The position numbers were made by a program, and so were the translations under genes. Positions 17,907 to 27,848 of a stretch of DNA of 64,000 nucleotides are shown here, in pieces. A model generated the notes under the pieces. It saw only the letters and a program-made list of their open reading frames with translations, had not been told where the DNA came from and searched no databases. Position 1 is the stretch's first letter. Every line of letters begins with the position of its first letter. Source of the stretch: an uncultured Thalassotalea sp. Lineage in GTDB: Bacteria > Pseudomonadota > Gammaproteobacteria > Enterobacterales > Alteromonadaceae. The stretch lies in NCBI GenBank assembly GCA_947502355.1, contig CANMZP010000013.1:1-64000 (forward strand), in the 5' to 3' direction.

Positions 17907-19373
17907 ATGACCCACCAAGATACTAGCCTTGCCGAACAAATAGTTTTATTTGGTGGTGCGGGTGATCTGTCTAAACGTAAACTTTTCGCCGCTTTATATC
18001 ATTTAGATGTAGAACATTTACTTTCATCTTCGACAAAAATTATAGCCATTGCGCGTAATAAAATTAGCAAATCTGACTTTCAAGAATTTGTTCGCGTTAA
18101 CTTAGAAAAATACGTAAAAGAACCTTTAATCGAACACGTTGTAGAGCAATTTGTAAAACGTTTTGATTATGTCCAGCTTGATGTTAGTGATCAAGAGGGC
18201 TTTTTAGCTCTAAAAAACGCCTTAAGGGCAGACACCCAAACGTTATATTATCTAGCAACGCCTCCTTCTATTTACGGTCTTATTACTCAGGGCTTAAACG
18301 CTCATGGTTTAAATCATAAACAAACGCGTGTGGTAATGGAAAAACCAATTGGTCATGATTTAGCGTCTTCACAAGTCATTAATGACCAAGTCAGCCGTTA
18401 TTTCAAAGAGTCACAAATTTACCGAATTGACCATTACTTAGGTAAAGAGACGGTGCTTAATTTATTGTCGCTGCGTTTTGCTAATTCACTATTTAGTACA
18501 AACTGGGATCATAATTGCATTGACCATGTTCAGGTTACGGTAGCAGAAAGTGTGGGTATTGAAGGCCGATGGGATTTTTATGATAACACCGGCCAAATGC
18601 GTGACATGGTACAAAACCATTTATTACAAATCGTATCGTTTTTGGCAATGGAGCCTCCAACGGATTTATCTTCTGAAAACATTCGTGATGAAAAGTTAAA
18701 AGTCATTAAAGCGCTGCGCCCAATTGACCAATCAAACATCCATTTAAAGACGGTTCGTGGTCAGTACACCAAAGGATACAAGAATGGTGAGCCAGTACCA
18801 GGCTTTTTAGAAGAAGAGGGGGCTAATACCCAAAGCCATACCGAAACATTTGTCGCTATAAAAGCAGAAATAGACAACTGGCGTTGGGCTGGCGTACCAT
18901 TTTATTTGCGTACAGGTAAACGTATGCCTTGTAAACATTCTGAAGTGGTCATTCATTTTAAACATCAGCCACACAATATTTTTGGTAGCAGCTTTGAGCA
19001 ATTACCGGCTAACAAGTTAACCATTCGCTTACAACCTGATGAAGGCATTGAGTTAACCGTTATGAATAAAGTGCCAAACATTAGCAATGACATTGAAGTA
19101 CGTGAAACCAAACTGGATTTGAGTTTTTCAGACTTTAATAAAGACAAACGCGTTATTGATGCTTATGAGCGATTAATTTTATCGGCCATTGAGGGGAATC
19201 AGTCTTTATTTATCCGCCGAGATGAAGTTGAAGCCGCTTGGACTTGGGCAGACAGCATATTAAATGCATGGACGGCATCCTCTGAACCGCCAAAACCGTA
19301 TGCAGCAGGTTCTTGGGGACCGGTTAGCTCTATCTCATTAATTGCACGCGACGATCGAAATTGGGACGAATAA
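17907..19373 (+). CDS. zwf: Glucose-6-phosphate 1-dehydrogenase
   Basis: A 488-residue Zwf, the first step of the oxidative pentose phosphate pathway: glucose 6-phosphate plus NADP+ to 6-phosphogluconolactone. It shows the nucleotide-binding FGGAGDLSKRKLFAALYHL, the conserved VVMEKPIGHD, and the active-site RIDHYLGKETV. The ATG at 17907 (MTHQDTS) has a GAGAA box; a TTG five codons upstream is in frame but poorer. It is divergent from hexR and overlaps pgl by one base (TAATG). Confidence 0.97.
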   Translation: MTHQDTSLAEQIVLFGGAGDLSKRKLFAALYHLDVEHLLSSSTKIIAIARNKISKSDFQEFVRVNLEKYVKEPLIEHVVEQFVKRFDYVQLDVSDQEGFLALKNALRADTQTLYYLATPPSIYGLITQGLNAHGLNHKQTRVVMEKPIGHDLASSQVINDQVSRYFKESQIYRIDHYLGKETVLNLLSLRFANSLFSTNWDHNCIDHVQVTVAESVGIEGRWDFYDNTGQMRDMVQNHLLQIVSFLAMEPPTDLSSENIRDEKLKVIKALRPIDQSNIHLKTVRGQYTKGYKNGEPVPGFLEEEGANTQSHTETFVAIKAEIDNWRWAGVPFYLRTGKRMPCKHSEVVIHFKHQPHNIFGSSFEQLPANKLTIRLQPDEGIELTVMNKVPNISNDIEVRETKLDLSFSDFNKDKRVIDAYERLILSAIEGNQSLFIRRDEVEAAWTWADSILNAWTASSEPPKPYAAGSWGPVSSISLIARDDRNWDE

Positions 19374-20065
19374 TGAATCATTTAAATGACTTTACAAGCC
19401 GCGAAGCGCTTGACTTAACCCTGGCTGACAATGTTGCCCAACAATTACAGCAGGCTATCACAAAAAATGGTAAAGCCAGTATTGCTTTTTCGGGCGGTAG
19501 TACGCCAAAAGGTTTTTTTAAGGCTTTATCTAATAAAGATATTGATTGGGCCAAGGTAACGGTAACCCTTGCTGATGACCGTTGGTTAAATGAAGACCAA
19601 GCAGACAGTAATGGCCGTTTGCTTAAAGAAAATTTATTGGTAAATAATGCGGCAGAAGCCTCATTTTTCTCATTAAAACAAGCTGACGCTTTGACGGAAC
19701 ACTATTTAACGGACTTAACAAGCAAGGCACAATCGATTATGCCTTTGGATGTGGTTATATTAGGGATGGGCGAAGACGGTCATACGGCTTCCATCTTTCC
19801 ATGTAGCGAGCAAGTTGAACAAGGCTTGGATGAGTCCGCTAAACCGGCCTTAATGAAAACCGTACCAACCACGGCACCTTATGATAGGGTTACGTTTAAT
19901 TTTACGGCTTTGATTGAAGCATGTCATCTATACCTGCACATTGTCGGACCGGGTAAACAACATGTGTTAAACGAGGCTCTAGAAAATACCAACAGTAAAG
20001 AAATGCCAATTCGAGCGTTTTTACATCACCCAAGTAAAACCTGTGAGATATACTGGGCAGAATAA
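19373..20065 (+). CDS. pgl: 6-phosphogluconolactonase
   Basis: A 230-residue DevB-type 6-phosphogluconolactonase, hydrolysing the product of Zwf to 6-phosphogluconate. Motifs are the sugar-phosphate loop IAFSGGSTPKGFFKAL, VTLADDRWLNEDQADSNGRLLKENLL, and VVILGMGEDGHTASIFP. The ATG shares its first base with the zwf stop, so the two are translationally coupled. In Shewanella and similar genera edd and eda follow; here the next gene is hemG. Confidence 0.95.
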   Translation: MNHLNDFTSREALDLTLADNVAQQLQQAITKNGKASIAFSGGSTPKGFFKALSNKDIDWAKVTVTLADDRWLNEDQADSNGRLLKENLLVNNAAEASFFSLKQADALTEHYLTDLTSKAQSIMPLDVVILGMGEDGHTASIFPCSEQVEQGLDESAKPALMKTVPTTAPYDRVTFNFTALIEACHLYLHIVGPGKQHVLNEALENTNSKEMPIRAFLHHPSKTCEIYWAE

Positions 20066-20099
20066 TCCTTACTCAGTTCTTCTTTAATTTTATTCGAAA

Positions 20100-20133
20100 G
20101 GCTAGGCTGATATACATCAACACACCTAGCCGT
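20100..20133. other. Stem-loop after pgl
   Basis: GGCTAGG and CCTAGCC form a 7-bp stem around a 19-nt loop, 35 bp after the pgl stop. No T run follows, so it may be an mRNA 3'-end structure rather than a terminator. Confidence 0.4.
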
Positions 20134-20233
20134 CAATATGGCATTATATTGGTATATAAATGGTTGTAGCCTTTAACGCCAACCATTCAATATTCCTTGA
20201 ATAATAATCGAATAGAAATCAGAAAAGGGTAGC

Positions 20234-20776
20234 ATGGCGAATATCATCATTCTTTCATCAACAACCGACGGTTTTACGCCCGTCGTATGTGAACGAATTA
20301 AGCAACAACTGGCAACGGACAATCAAGTCATTCACCAAAATATTGACGATTGTCAGACCATTAATTTTGAACAATTTGATTCGATTATTATTGGTGCCAG
20401 TATTCGCTATGGTAAACATAGTAAGTCGGTGCTTAACTTTATTGAGCAACATACGGCGTTATTAAATAGCAAACCTTGTGGTTTTTTCTCAGTGAATTTA
20501 GTTGCGAGAAAACCCGAAAAGCGAACCCCTGAAACAAATCCCTATGTTAAGAAATTTTTAAATACCATTGCCTGGCAACCAAAAGCGGTAGGTGTATTCG
20601 CCGGTAAGCTCAATTATCAAAAGTGCAGTTTCTTTGACAGACACATGATCCGCTTGATCATGAAAATAACCAAAGGGCCAACGGACTTAACTACAAATAA
20701 AGAATTCACCGATTGGCAGGATGTGGCAAAATTTTCCGATAAGATTAAACTATTAGTTAACCGCTCATCACAATAA
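20234..20776 (+). CDS. hemG: Flavodoxin-type protoporphyrinogen IX dehydrogenase HemG
   Basis: A 180-residue flavodoxin-like protein with the HemG layout: FMN loop in IIILSSTTDGFTPVVCERI, the GASIRYGKHSKSVLNFI segment, the FSVNLVARKPEKRTPETNPYVKKFL region, and a C-terminal basic helix (FFDRHMIRLIMKITKGPTDL) that carries the HemG-specific insertion. HemG oxidises protoporphyrinogen IX to protoporphyrin IX at the membrane using menaquinone or ubiquinone. Eleven bases separate it from the following transporter gene. No other haem gene is adjacent. Confidence 0.9.
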   Translation: MANIIILSSTTDGFTPVVCERIKQQLATDNQVIHQNIDDCQTINFEQFDSIIIGASIRYGKHSKSVLNFIEQHTALLNSKPCGFFSVNLVARKPEKRTPETNPYVKKFLNTIAWQPKAVGVFAGKLNYQKCSFFDRHMIRLIMKITKGPTDLTTNKEFTDWQDVAKFSDKIKLLVNRSSQ

Positions 20777-20786
20777 GCAGGTTTCC

Positions 20787-21665
20787 TTGCAAAACATATT
20801 CAATCACTTTCTTGTACTGATCGCTACCATAATAATTTCGGGTAGCTTCTTGGTCTCTGCGGCTTTAGCAAGTACCATTAATCCAGTGTCATTAACGCTA
20901 TTGCGTTTTATCTGTGCCGTGTTGTGCATTTTACCTCTCATATTTTTTAAGAAAAACAGTGTGCAAGGGATCAAGAAAGCCCTGCCCAGAAGTATTGTGA
21001 TCAGTTTTTTCTATTGCTTGTTTTTCATCTTGCAATTTGAATCGTTAAAAACAACTACGGCTTTAAATACCAGTACCATTTATTCGTTAACACCCTTTAT
21101 TACAGCAGTGTTAGGAATTTTCCTGTTCAAAGAAGTCATCACATCAAAACGTATGTTTATTTATTTATTGGCCGGGCTAGGGACTTGTTGGGTTATTTTT
21201 AAAGGCAGTTTTGATACCTTACTCTCGTTCGAATTAAACTTTGGTGATTATATATTTTTGATTGCGAGTTTAAGTATGTGCTGTTACTCCTTAGCAATGA
21301 AACTCCTTTATCGAGATGACGATATGTGGATTTTGGTATTCTGCACTTTATTGTGTGGGTGTTTGTGGATCAGCGGTTTTTTATTGTTAAGTGGTTTTTC
21401 GCTTGAGTGGGACAAACTGGCAACAAATGATTGGTTTAATATTGCTTACCTTGGCATTTTAGCCACAATGGGCACATCATATTTATACCAAAAAACAACC
21501 GTTGCACTTGGTCCAAGAAGGGTCATGTCGTATGTTTATTTAAGCCCTGCTATCGTGGTTGTGCTGTCATATTTGGTATACAACCAATCTATTTCGGCTA
21601 ATATTTATCCAGGCATTATATTATCGGCTTTAACCACCTTCTTATTACAGAGAAAAGACCGATAA
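20787..21665 (+). CDS. EamA/DMT-superfamily transporter
   Basis: A 292-residue membrane protein with about ten helices arranged as two EamA repeats (residues about 8-140 and 150-288), typical of the drug/metabolite transporter superfamily. The first repeat includes LTLLRFICAVLCILPLIFF and the substrate-lining TTTALNTSTIYSLTPFITAVLG. The start is a TTG with an AGCAGG box seven bases upstream, just after hemG, so it is probably co-transcribed with it. The substrate cannot be inferred from sequence; members export amino acids, purines or other metabolites. Confidence 0.85.
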   Translation: MQNIFNHFLVLIATIIISGSFLVSAALASTINPVSLTLLRFICAVLCILPLIFFKKNSVQGIKKALPRSIVISFFYCLFFILQFESLKTTTALNTSTIYSLTPFITAVLGIFLFKEVITSKRMFIYLLAGLGTCWVIFKGSFDTLLSFELNFGDYIFLIASLSMCCYSLAMKLLYRDDDMWILVFCTLLCGCLWISGFLLLSGFSLEWDKLATNDWFNIAYLGILATMGTSYLYQKTTVALGPRRVMSYVYLSPAIVVVLSYLVYNQSISANIYPGIILSALTTFLLQRKDR

Positions 21666-22217
21666 AGTGCAGAAAACATGGGGGGAACCGCTTAATTTTT
21701 TTGAAAAAATGTAAACGTATTTACGTAATATTACATAAAAAAACAACATTTTTTGACTATTTTGTTAATTATACATGATGAAATTATAGAATTTCTTGCC
21801 TGAACGGGTGGTGTTTGTGTGTTTTTAACCCAATAAATTAGGCTTTATTTCCTGGTTGTCAGGTAAAAATTAACCTATAAAATCGATTGTCGAAGCTTGA
21901 TAACCCAATATTTAATTACAAAGTTAACAATATCTCAGTTTTATCTTACAAAAATAAAATGGAAAACACCTCGTAATTGTTAGGCTGGTGTTTGCGGTGG
22001 GTTGCATTTGTGTTGTGGTGCTGTGATGCGAAGGTAAATTTTTACAGTGATTTTTCATCCGTAATGACTTTGTTTATTAATTAAGCTGTTTTTTTGAAAC
22101 TTTTTAATCTGACTTTCATCCCAACAAAGATTGAGCCCCAATATAGGGTATAAGTAACGCTAATCAAAGACGGCCAAACAACCACCTATTAAAACCCCAC
22201 GCAGTAATAAAGATCAT

Positions 22218-22634
22218 CAAGCCACCCACTGTAACCAGACACTAATACACCTGTTAACGCAGGATATTAGCGCACTGATTTACCTAAGAGGAGGCTGACA
22301 GGCCATTGGTGCCCTTGCTGGCATTAACAAACTCAGTTAACAGGCAGCGTCATTTTGTGATGTTGTTGCCACAATCCCCTCTAGTTGTAATGTGGCTTCG
22401 TTAAAACATCCTTTTAAATTAGGAAGAACCCACCCAAAAACATGATGGGATGACGGCGTATTTTTTGTAATTACGCTTGTGCTGTCGTTGCTCTTTTACG
22501 GAGCCTCTGAGAGGCCGAAATTCGCTCCCAATAGGCTGTTAGGATTAGCCTTAACTTGCAACATTAAATTGGACTGAGATACTTAAGCCACCCACTGTAA
22601 CAGAATACGAGAAGCTTAAGCCACCCACCGTAAC
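22218..22634 (+). repeat. Dispersed CCACCCACTGTAA repeat, cluster 4 (three single arms)
   Basis: Plus-orientation arms at 22218-22235 (CAAGCCACCCACTGTAAC), 22584-22601 (TAAGCCACCCACTGTAAC) and 22617-22634 (TAAGCCACCCACCGTAAC). The last two are 33 bp apart start to start, the same spacing as the tandem in cluster 1. None has the 9-nt-spaced inverted partner. The cluster lies downstream of gapA. Confidence 0.87.
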
Positions 22635-22798
22635 GAACATTAATCTATACCGTTAGAGTCTGTGTATAGCAATGATATTGCAGGGTTTTATAATGCAGTT
22701 TCAATACGACTTACAAGGCCTTTTGCTTCTTTTAAATAGGATTTTATAGGGAACCTGGGAGGATGAGTGGTAAGGGGGGAGATGAGGTTCTACAGGCA

Positions 22799-22829
22799 AT
22801 AAAAAACCCTACCGAGGCAGGGTTTTTAA
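22799..22829 (-). terminator. gapA terminator
   Basis: On the minus strand AAAAACCCTGCCTCGGTAGGGTTTTTT forms a GC-rich stem followed by T residues, 20 bp after the gapA stop. Confidence 0.88.
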
Positions 22830-22849
22830 GAAACTTTTTAAAGTTTTAA

Positions 22850-23887
<1,038 letters not shown>

Positions 23888-24087
23888 TTACTACAAATGA
23901 AGGATATTACCAATCATAATTTGTAATATATTGTAACTTAATCAAATAAAAATAAATTAATCGATTAAACAGTACCCAAACACAATATACTTGTGTCAAA
24001 ATATACAAAAAATTTTAGTCCAATTCGAAGAAATGACATTTTTTTTATGTAATTTTGTGTAATCGAATAACTTGAGTGGAAAACATA

Positions 24088-25617
24088 ATGTCTGACAAAA
24101 AAAATAAATGCGATATCGGTTTCATTGGTCTGGGTGTCATGGGCAAAAATCTGGTATTAAATTTAGCTGATAATGGCTATAGCATTGCCGCCTTTGATGT
24201 AGACCCTAGCAAAGTCTCAGAAGCTGTCGAGCAAGATGCTGGCGAAAACCAAAACGGTACACAGCGCGTATTTGGTTGCTCATCGTTTGAAGAAGTGGTT
24301 AGCAACATTAAATCCCCTAATATCGTTGTTTTATCTGTTCCTGCTGGTGCCATTGTTGACAGCGTTTGTGAAAGCTTAATTAAAGCCGGTATCTCTAAAG
24401 ACGATATTATTATCGATACAGGCAATAGCTTATGGACAGACACGGTTGAGCGTGAAAAGAAATACAGTAACGACTTTATCTTCTTCTCTTCTGCAGTATC
24501 TGGCGGTGAAGTAGGGGCTCGATTTGGTCCAGCACTTATGCCAAGTGGTCCTGCGCATGCATGGCATCATGTTGAGCCTATTTGGGCTGCCATTGCCGCT
24601 AAGGTTGATAGTGCAACGGGTAAGCCATTAGAAAGAACCAAGCCAGGCGAAGTCATTACCCAAGGTGATTCCTGTTCGGCCTACATTGGTCCTGCTGGTG
24701 CGGGTCATTACGTAAAAATGGTCCATAACGGCATTGAATATGCAGATATGCAGCTTATTTGTGAAGCTTATCATGTGATGCGCTCTGGCCTTGGTTTAGG
24801 TTGCAACGAGATTGCAGACATCTTTGCAAGCTGGAATGAAGGCATTCTAGATAGCTACTTGATGGAAATTTCAGTAGAAGTATTACGTCACGTAGAGCCT
24901 GAAACCAATGAGCATATGGTTGATTTAATACTAGATAAAGCTGGTCAAAAGGGCACTGGTTTATGGACCGCGATTAGCTCGTTAGAAATGGGGTGTCCGG
25001 CACCGACCATTTCGCAAGCGGTATTTGCTCGTTCGTTATCGTCTTTCAAACAATTACGTACCCAGTCTGCCGGCATTTTATCAGGGCCTGAAGTTAAGGT
25101 TTATAGCGAGCAAGAAAAAACAGCTATAATCGCGCAATTGCATGATGCATTATACTGTTCAAAAATCTGTGCGTATGCACAAGGTTTCCAATTAATGAAA
25201 ATCGCCTCGAAAGAGCGTGAATGGGATTTAAATTTTGCCTCGATTGCTAAGATTTGGCGTGCGGGTTGTATTATTCGCGCAGCCTTCTTACAAAAGATCA
25301 CCGATGCCTTTAACCGCGATCCGAACCTTGAGAACCTATTAATCGACAGCTTCTTTAGTGAAGAACTTGCTAAGTATCAGCATAATTGGCGTCAAGGTGT
25401 GGCAACCTCTATGATGATGGGGATCCCTGTTGGGGCAATTTCTTCATCTTTAGGTTACTACGATGCTATGCGTTGTGAAACGTTACCTGCTAACCTTTTA
25501 CAAGGACAACGTGATTATTTTGGCGCGCATACGTTCTCTCGTATTGATCGCCCTGAAGAATACAAATACCACGTAAAATGGTCTGATGAAGGTCAGCCAT
25601 TAACCAAGGTCAATTAA
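24088..25617 (+). CDS. gnd: 6-phosphogluconate dehydrogenase (decarboxylating)
   Basis: A 509-residue 6-phosphogluconate dehydrogenase yielding ribulose 5-phosphate, CO2 and NADPH. Visible are the NADP loop IGFIGLGVMGKNLVLNLADNG, SAVSGGEVGARFGPALMPSG, the catalytic GAGHYVKMVHNGIEYADMQL, and the C-terminal segment around RDYFGAHTFSRID. It is somewhat longer than the 468-residue E. coli enzyme, with a VDSATGKPLERTKPG insertion in the N domain, the form seen in several marine gammaproteobacteria. The ATG at 24088 has a GAGTGG box; an in-frame GTG four codons upstream is less likely. It supplies the step after zwf-pgl. Confidence 0.95.
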   Translation: MSDKKNKCDIGFIGLGVMGKNLVLNLADNGYSIAAFDVDPSKVSEAVEQDAGENQNGTQRVFGCSSFEEVVSNIKSPNIVVLSVPAGAIVDSVCESLIKAGISKDDIIIDTGNSLWTDTVEREKKYSNDFIFFSSAVSGGEVGARFGPALMPSGPAHAWHHVEPIWAAIAAKVDSATGKPLERTKPGEVITQGDSCSAYIGPAGAGHYVKMVHNGIEYADMQLICEAYHVMRSGLGLGCNEIADIFASWNEGILDSYLMEISVEVLRHVEPETNEHMVDLILDKAGQKGTGLWTAISSLEMGCPAPTISQAVFARSLSSFKQLRTQSAGILSGPEVKVYSEQEKTAIIAQLHDALYCSKICAYAQGFQLMKIASKEREWDLNFASIAKIWRAGCIIRAAFLQKITDAFNRDPNLENLLIDSFFSEELAKYQHNWRQGVATSMMMGIPVGAISSSLGYYDAMRCETLPANLLQGQRDYFGAHTFSRIDRPEEYKYHVKWSDEGQPLTKVN

Positions 25618-25640
25618 TTCAGCTTTAGCAGGTAAACGAT

Positions 25641-26024
25641 ATGACGGACAAACCCGATAAGTACAAAGATATTTTATCACCCGATGCGTATCGAGTTTGT
25701 CGTTTGGCCGCTACTGAACAACCGTTTACCGGCAAGTATAATGATCATTGGCTAACAGGCACATACCAATGTGCCTGTTGTCAAAAACCGTTATTTTCAA
25801 GTCGGGATAAATTTGATGCTGGCTGTGGTTGGCCAAGTTTTAGCGCTGAAATAGCTGAAAACATAGATTATCGACCCGATAACTCACTTGCCATGCAACG
25901 TATTGAAATCTGTTGCCGTCACTGCGATTCTCATTTAGGCCATGTGTTTGACGATGGTCCCGCTCCTACCTTTAAACGCTATTGCGTTAACTCTCTAAGT
26001 TTACAGTTTATCGTTACTGAATAA
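25641..26024 (+). CDS. msrB: Peptide-methionine (R)-S-oxide reductase
   Basis: A 127-residue MsrB, which repairs methionine-R-sulfoxide in proteins. The zinc-binding CxxC pairs are CACC and CRHC, with CGWPSF and GHVFDDGPAPTFKRYCVNS; the catalytic cysteine is the one in RYCVNS. It follows gnd by 23 bp on the same strand and may be co-transcribed, which would link NADPH production with thioredoxin-dependent repair. No MsrA domain is fused. Confidence 0.95.
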   Translation: MTDKPDKYKDILSPDAYRVCRLAATEQPFTGKYNDHWLTGTYQCACCQKPLFSSRDKFDAGCGWPSFSAEIAENIDYRPDNSLAMQRIEICCRHCDSHLGHVFDDGPAPTFKRYCVNSLSLQFIVTE

Positions 26025-26267
26025 GCAACTAAAGGCTTGTTTTTATACTAAAGTCGTATGTTTATTGGTCTTTAGTCATAAATTGTAATGATACTCGTTA
26101 TATTTGTAAAAATTTGGTTTGTAATTGCTAGAGAAAAGTTACAAGTTGGATTACAATACCCCCGTTTTTATATGACCGCTGGCCCAAAATAACAATAATA
26201 AACAGAACAATAAAGGGCTTTGCCAAAACGGTATTATGGTAATTAGCTAATAACAAAGGTGTACGTA

Positions 26268-27716
26268 ATGACTTACCAAAACGAGGAAATCTACCTAAAG
26301 AGCTGGCAGGAACGCCAGGAATTTGCTGAACGCATGCAGCCAACCATTGGTAAACTGTATCGCAATTATGGTGTTGAAGTAACGGTGTATGGTCGCCCTC
26401 TGATCAACGCTTCAGCAATCGATATAATTAAAGCGCATAAATACGTAGGTATTCATGAAGACAACAAATTACGTCTTCGTGAAAGCTTACCCTTTTTAGA
26501 AGCTTTATTAAGCTTTGATTTACACCCTGCCATTATTGATATTGGTAAGATTGCCTATCGTTACCACAACAGAAATGCGCATAAAGACTTGTCTGTTGAA
26601 GAGTTCTTAGCCCTTGAGTTAGCTGAGCTAAACGCACAACCTTGTGTTGAGGGTCCGCAGGATGTGGTACTTTACGGTTTTGGCCGAATTGGTCGCATCT
26701 TAGCTCGTTTATTAATTGATCGCACCGGCCCAATGTCTAACTTGCGCTTACGTGCCATTGTTATTCGTCCGGGTAAAGACGGTGATCTGGAAAAACGTGC
26801 ATCTTTATTACGTCGCGACTCCATTCATGGTGCTTTTAACGGCAGCATTACGGTCGATAATGAAGCGAATGCCATTAAAGCCAATGGCGCTTACATTAAA
26901 GTGATTTACGCCAAATCGCCAAGTGACATTGATTACACTGCTTACGGCATCGAAAATGCTTTAGTTGTTGATAATACAGGTATTTGGACAGATGAAGACA
27001 GCCTAGGACAGCACCTTGATAGCAAAGGTGTTGCCAAAGTATTGCTAACCGCACCGGCAAAAGGTGATATTAAAAACGTGGTTTACGGTGTAAACCAAAA
27101 CGATATTTTAGCCGATGATAAAATCATTTCCGCGGCAAGTTGTACGACAAACGCAATCACTCCGGTACTAAAAGCTATTAATGACAAATTTGGCATTAAA
27201 AACGGCCATGTTGAAACGGTTCATTCCTACACGAATGACCAAAACTTAATTGATAACTACCATAAATCGGATCGCCGTGGTCGAAGTGCTCCACTGAATA
27301 TGGTGATCACCTCAACAGGTGCTGCAAAAGCGGTTGCAAAAGCATTGCCAGAGTTGAAAGGTTTATTAACGGGTAACGCAATCCGCGTACCTACGCCAAA
27401 TGTATCGATGGCGATTATGAACTTAAACCTTAAGACCACCACGACTCGTGAAGAATTAAATGAGTACCTACGTGGTATTTCGCTTGATTCCGAATTGCGT
27501 GAGCAAGTAGATTACACTCAATCAACTGAAATCGTATCTACCGATTTGGTTGGCTCTCGTTGCGCTGGTGTTGTTGATTCACAAGCGACCATCGTTGATG
27601 AAGACCGAGCTGTACTTTATGTTTGGTACGATAACGAATTTGGTTACAGCTGCCAGGTTGTTAAAGTTATGCATAAGATGGCAGGTGTTAACATACTAAA
27701 CCTACCAGTGGAGTAA
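26268..27716 (+). CDS. Second GAPDH with N-terminal extension
   Basis: A 482-residue glyceraldehyde-3-phosphate dehydrogenase homologue. The first 125 residues are an alpha-helical extension absent from GapA; the catalytic part begins near VVLYGFGRIGRILARLLIDR and keeps the catalytic cysteine in SAASCTTNAITPVL and the WYDNEFGYSCQVVKVM end. This long form occurs next to an ordinary GapA in Vibrio, Shewanella and relatives; a gluconeogenic or NADP-linked role is possible but not established here. The ATG at 26268 has an AAAGGTG box; an in-frame GTG three codons upstream lies within that box. A strong terminator follows. Confidence 0.9.
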   Translation: MTYQNEEIYLKSWQERQEFAERMQPTIGKLYRNYGVEVTVYGRPLINASAIDIIKAHKYVGIHEDNKLRLRESLPFLEALLSFDLHPAIIDIGKIAYRYHNRNAHKDLSVEEFLALELAELNAQPCVEGPQDVVLYGFGRIGRILARLLIDRTGPMSNLRLRAIVIRPGKDGDLEKRASLLRRDSIHGAFNGSITVDNEANAIKANGAYIKVIYAKSPSDIDYTAYGIENALVVDNTGIWTDEDSLGQHLDSKGVAKVLLTAPAKGDIKNVVYGVNQNDILADDKIISAASCTTNAITPVLKAINDKFGIKNGHVETVHSYTNDQNLIDNYHKSDRRGRSAPLNMVITSTGAAKAVAKALPELKGLLTGNAIRVPTPNVSMAIMNLNLKTTTTREELNEYLRGISLDSELREQVDYTQSTEIVSTDLVGSRCAGVVDSQATIVDEDRAVLYVWYDNEFGYSCQVVKVMHKMAGVNILNLPVE

Positions 27717-27733
27717 TGATAAACTTCATCTGA

Positions 27734-27762
27734 TAAAAGGACGCTGCGGCGTCCTTTTTTAT
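27734..27762 (+). terminator. Terminator after the second GAPDH gene
   Basis: AAAAGGACGC-TGCG-GCGTCCTTTTTT, a short GC-rich hairpin with a T run, about 20 bp after the stop. Confidence 0.9.
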
Positions 27763-27848
27763 GCCCGATCACAAAATTTATTTTTGTAATAAAATATCAA
27801 GTGTTAAGGTCTGTATGAATAACTTAATAAATAAAGATAATTGATTTA

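Larger units (their letters stand above)
21666..22849. other. 1.2-kb gene-free region between eamA and gapA
   Basis: No open frame with gene-like character was found on either strand, and no tRNA or known RNA. The first 400 bp are AT-rich and contain short TTACGTAATATTAC-type dyads near 21732-21746. The middle, 22218-22634, holds three arms of the dispersed repeat. A compact dyad GCCTCTGAGAGGC lies near 22505. The last 50 bp hold the gapA terminator. The remainder may be decayed coding sequence or leader material. Confidence 0.5.
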
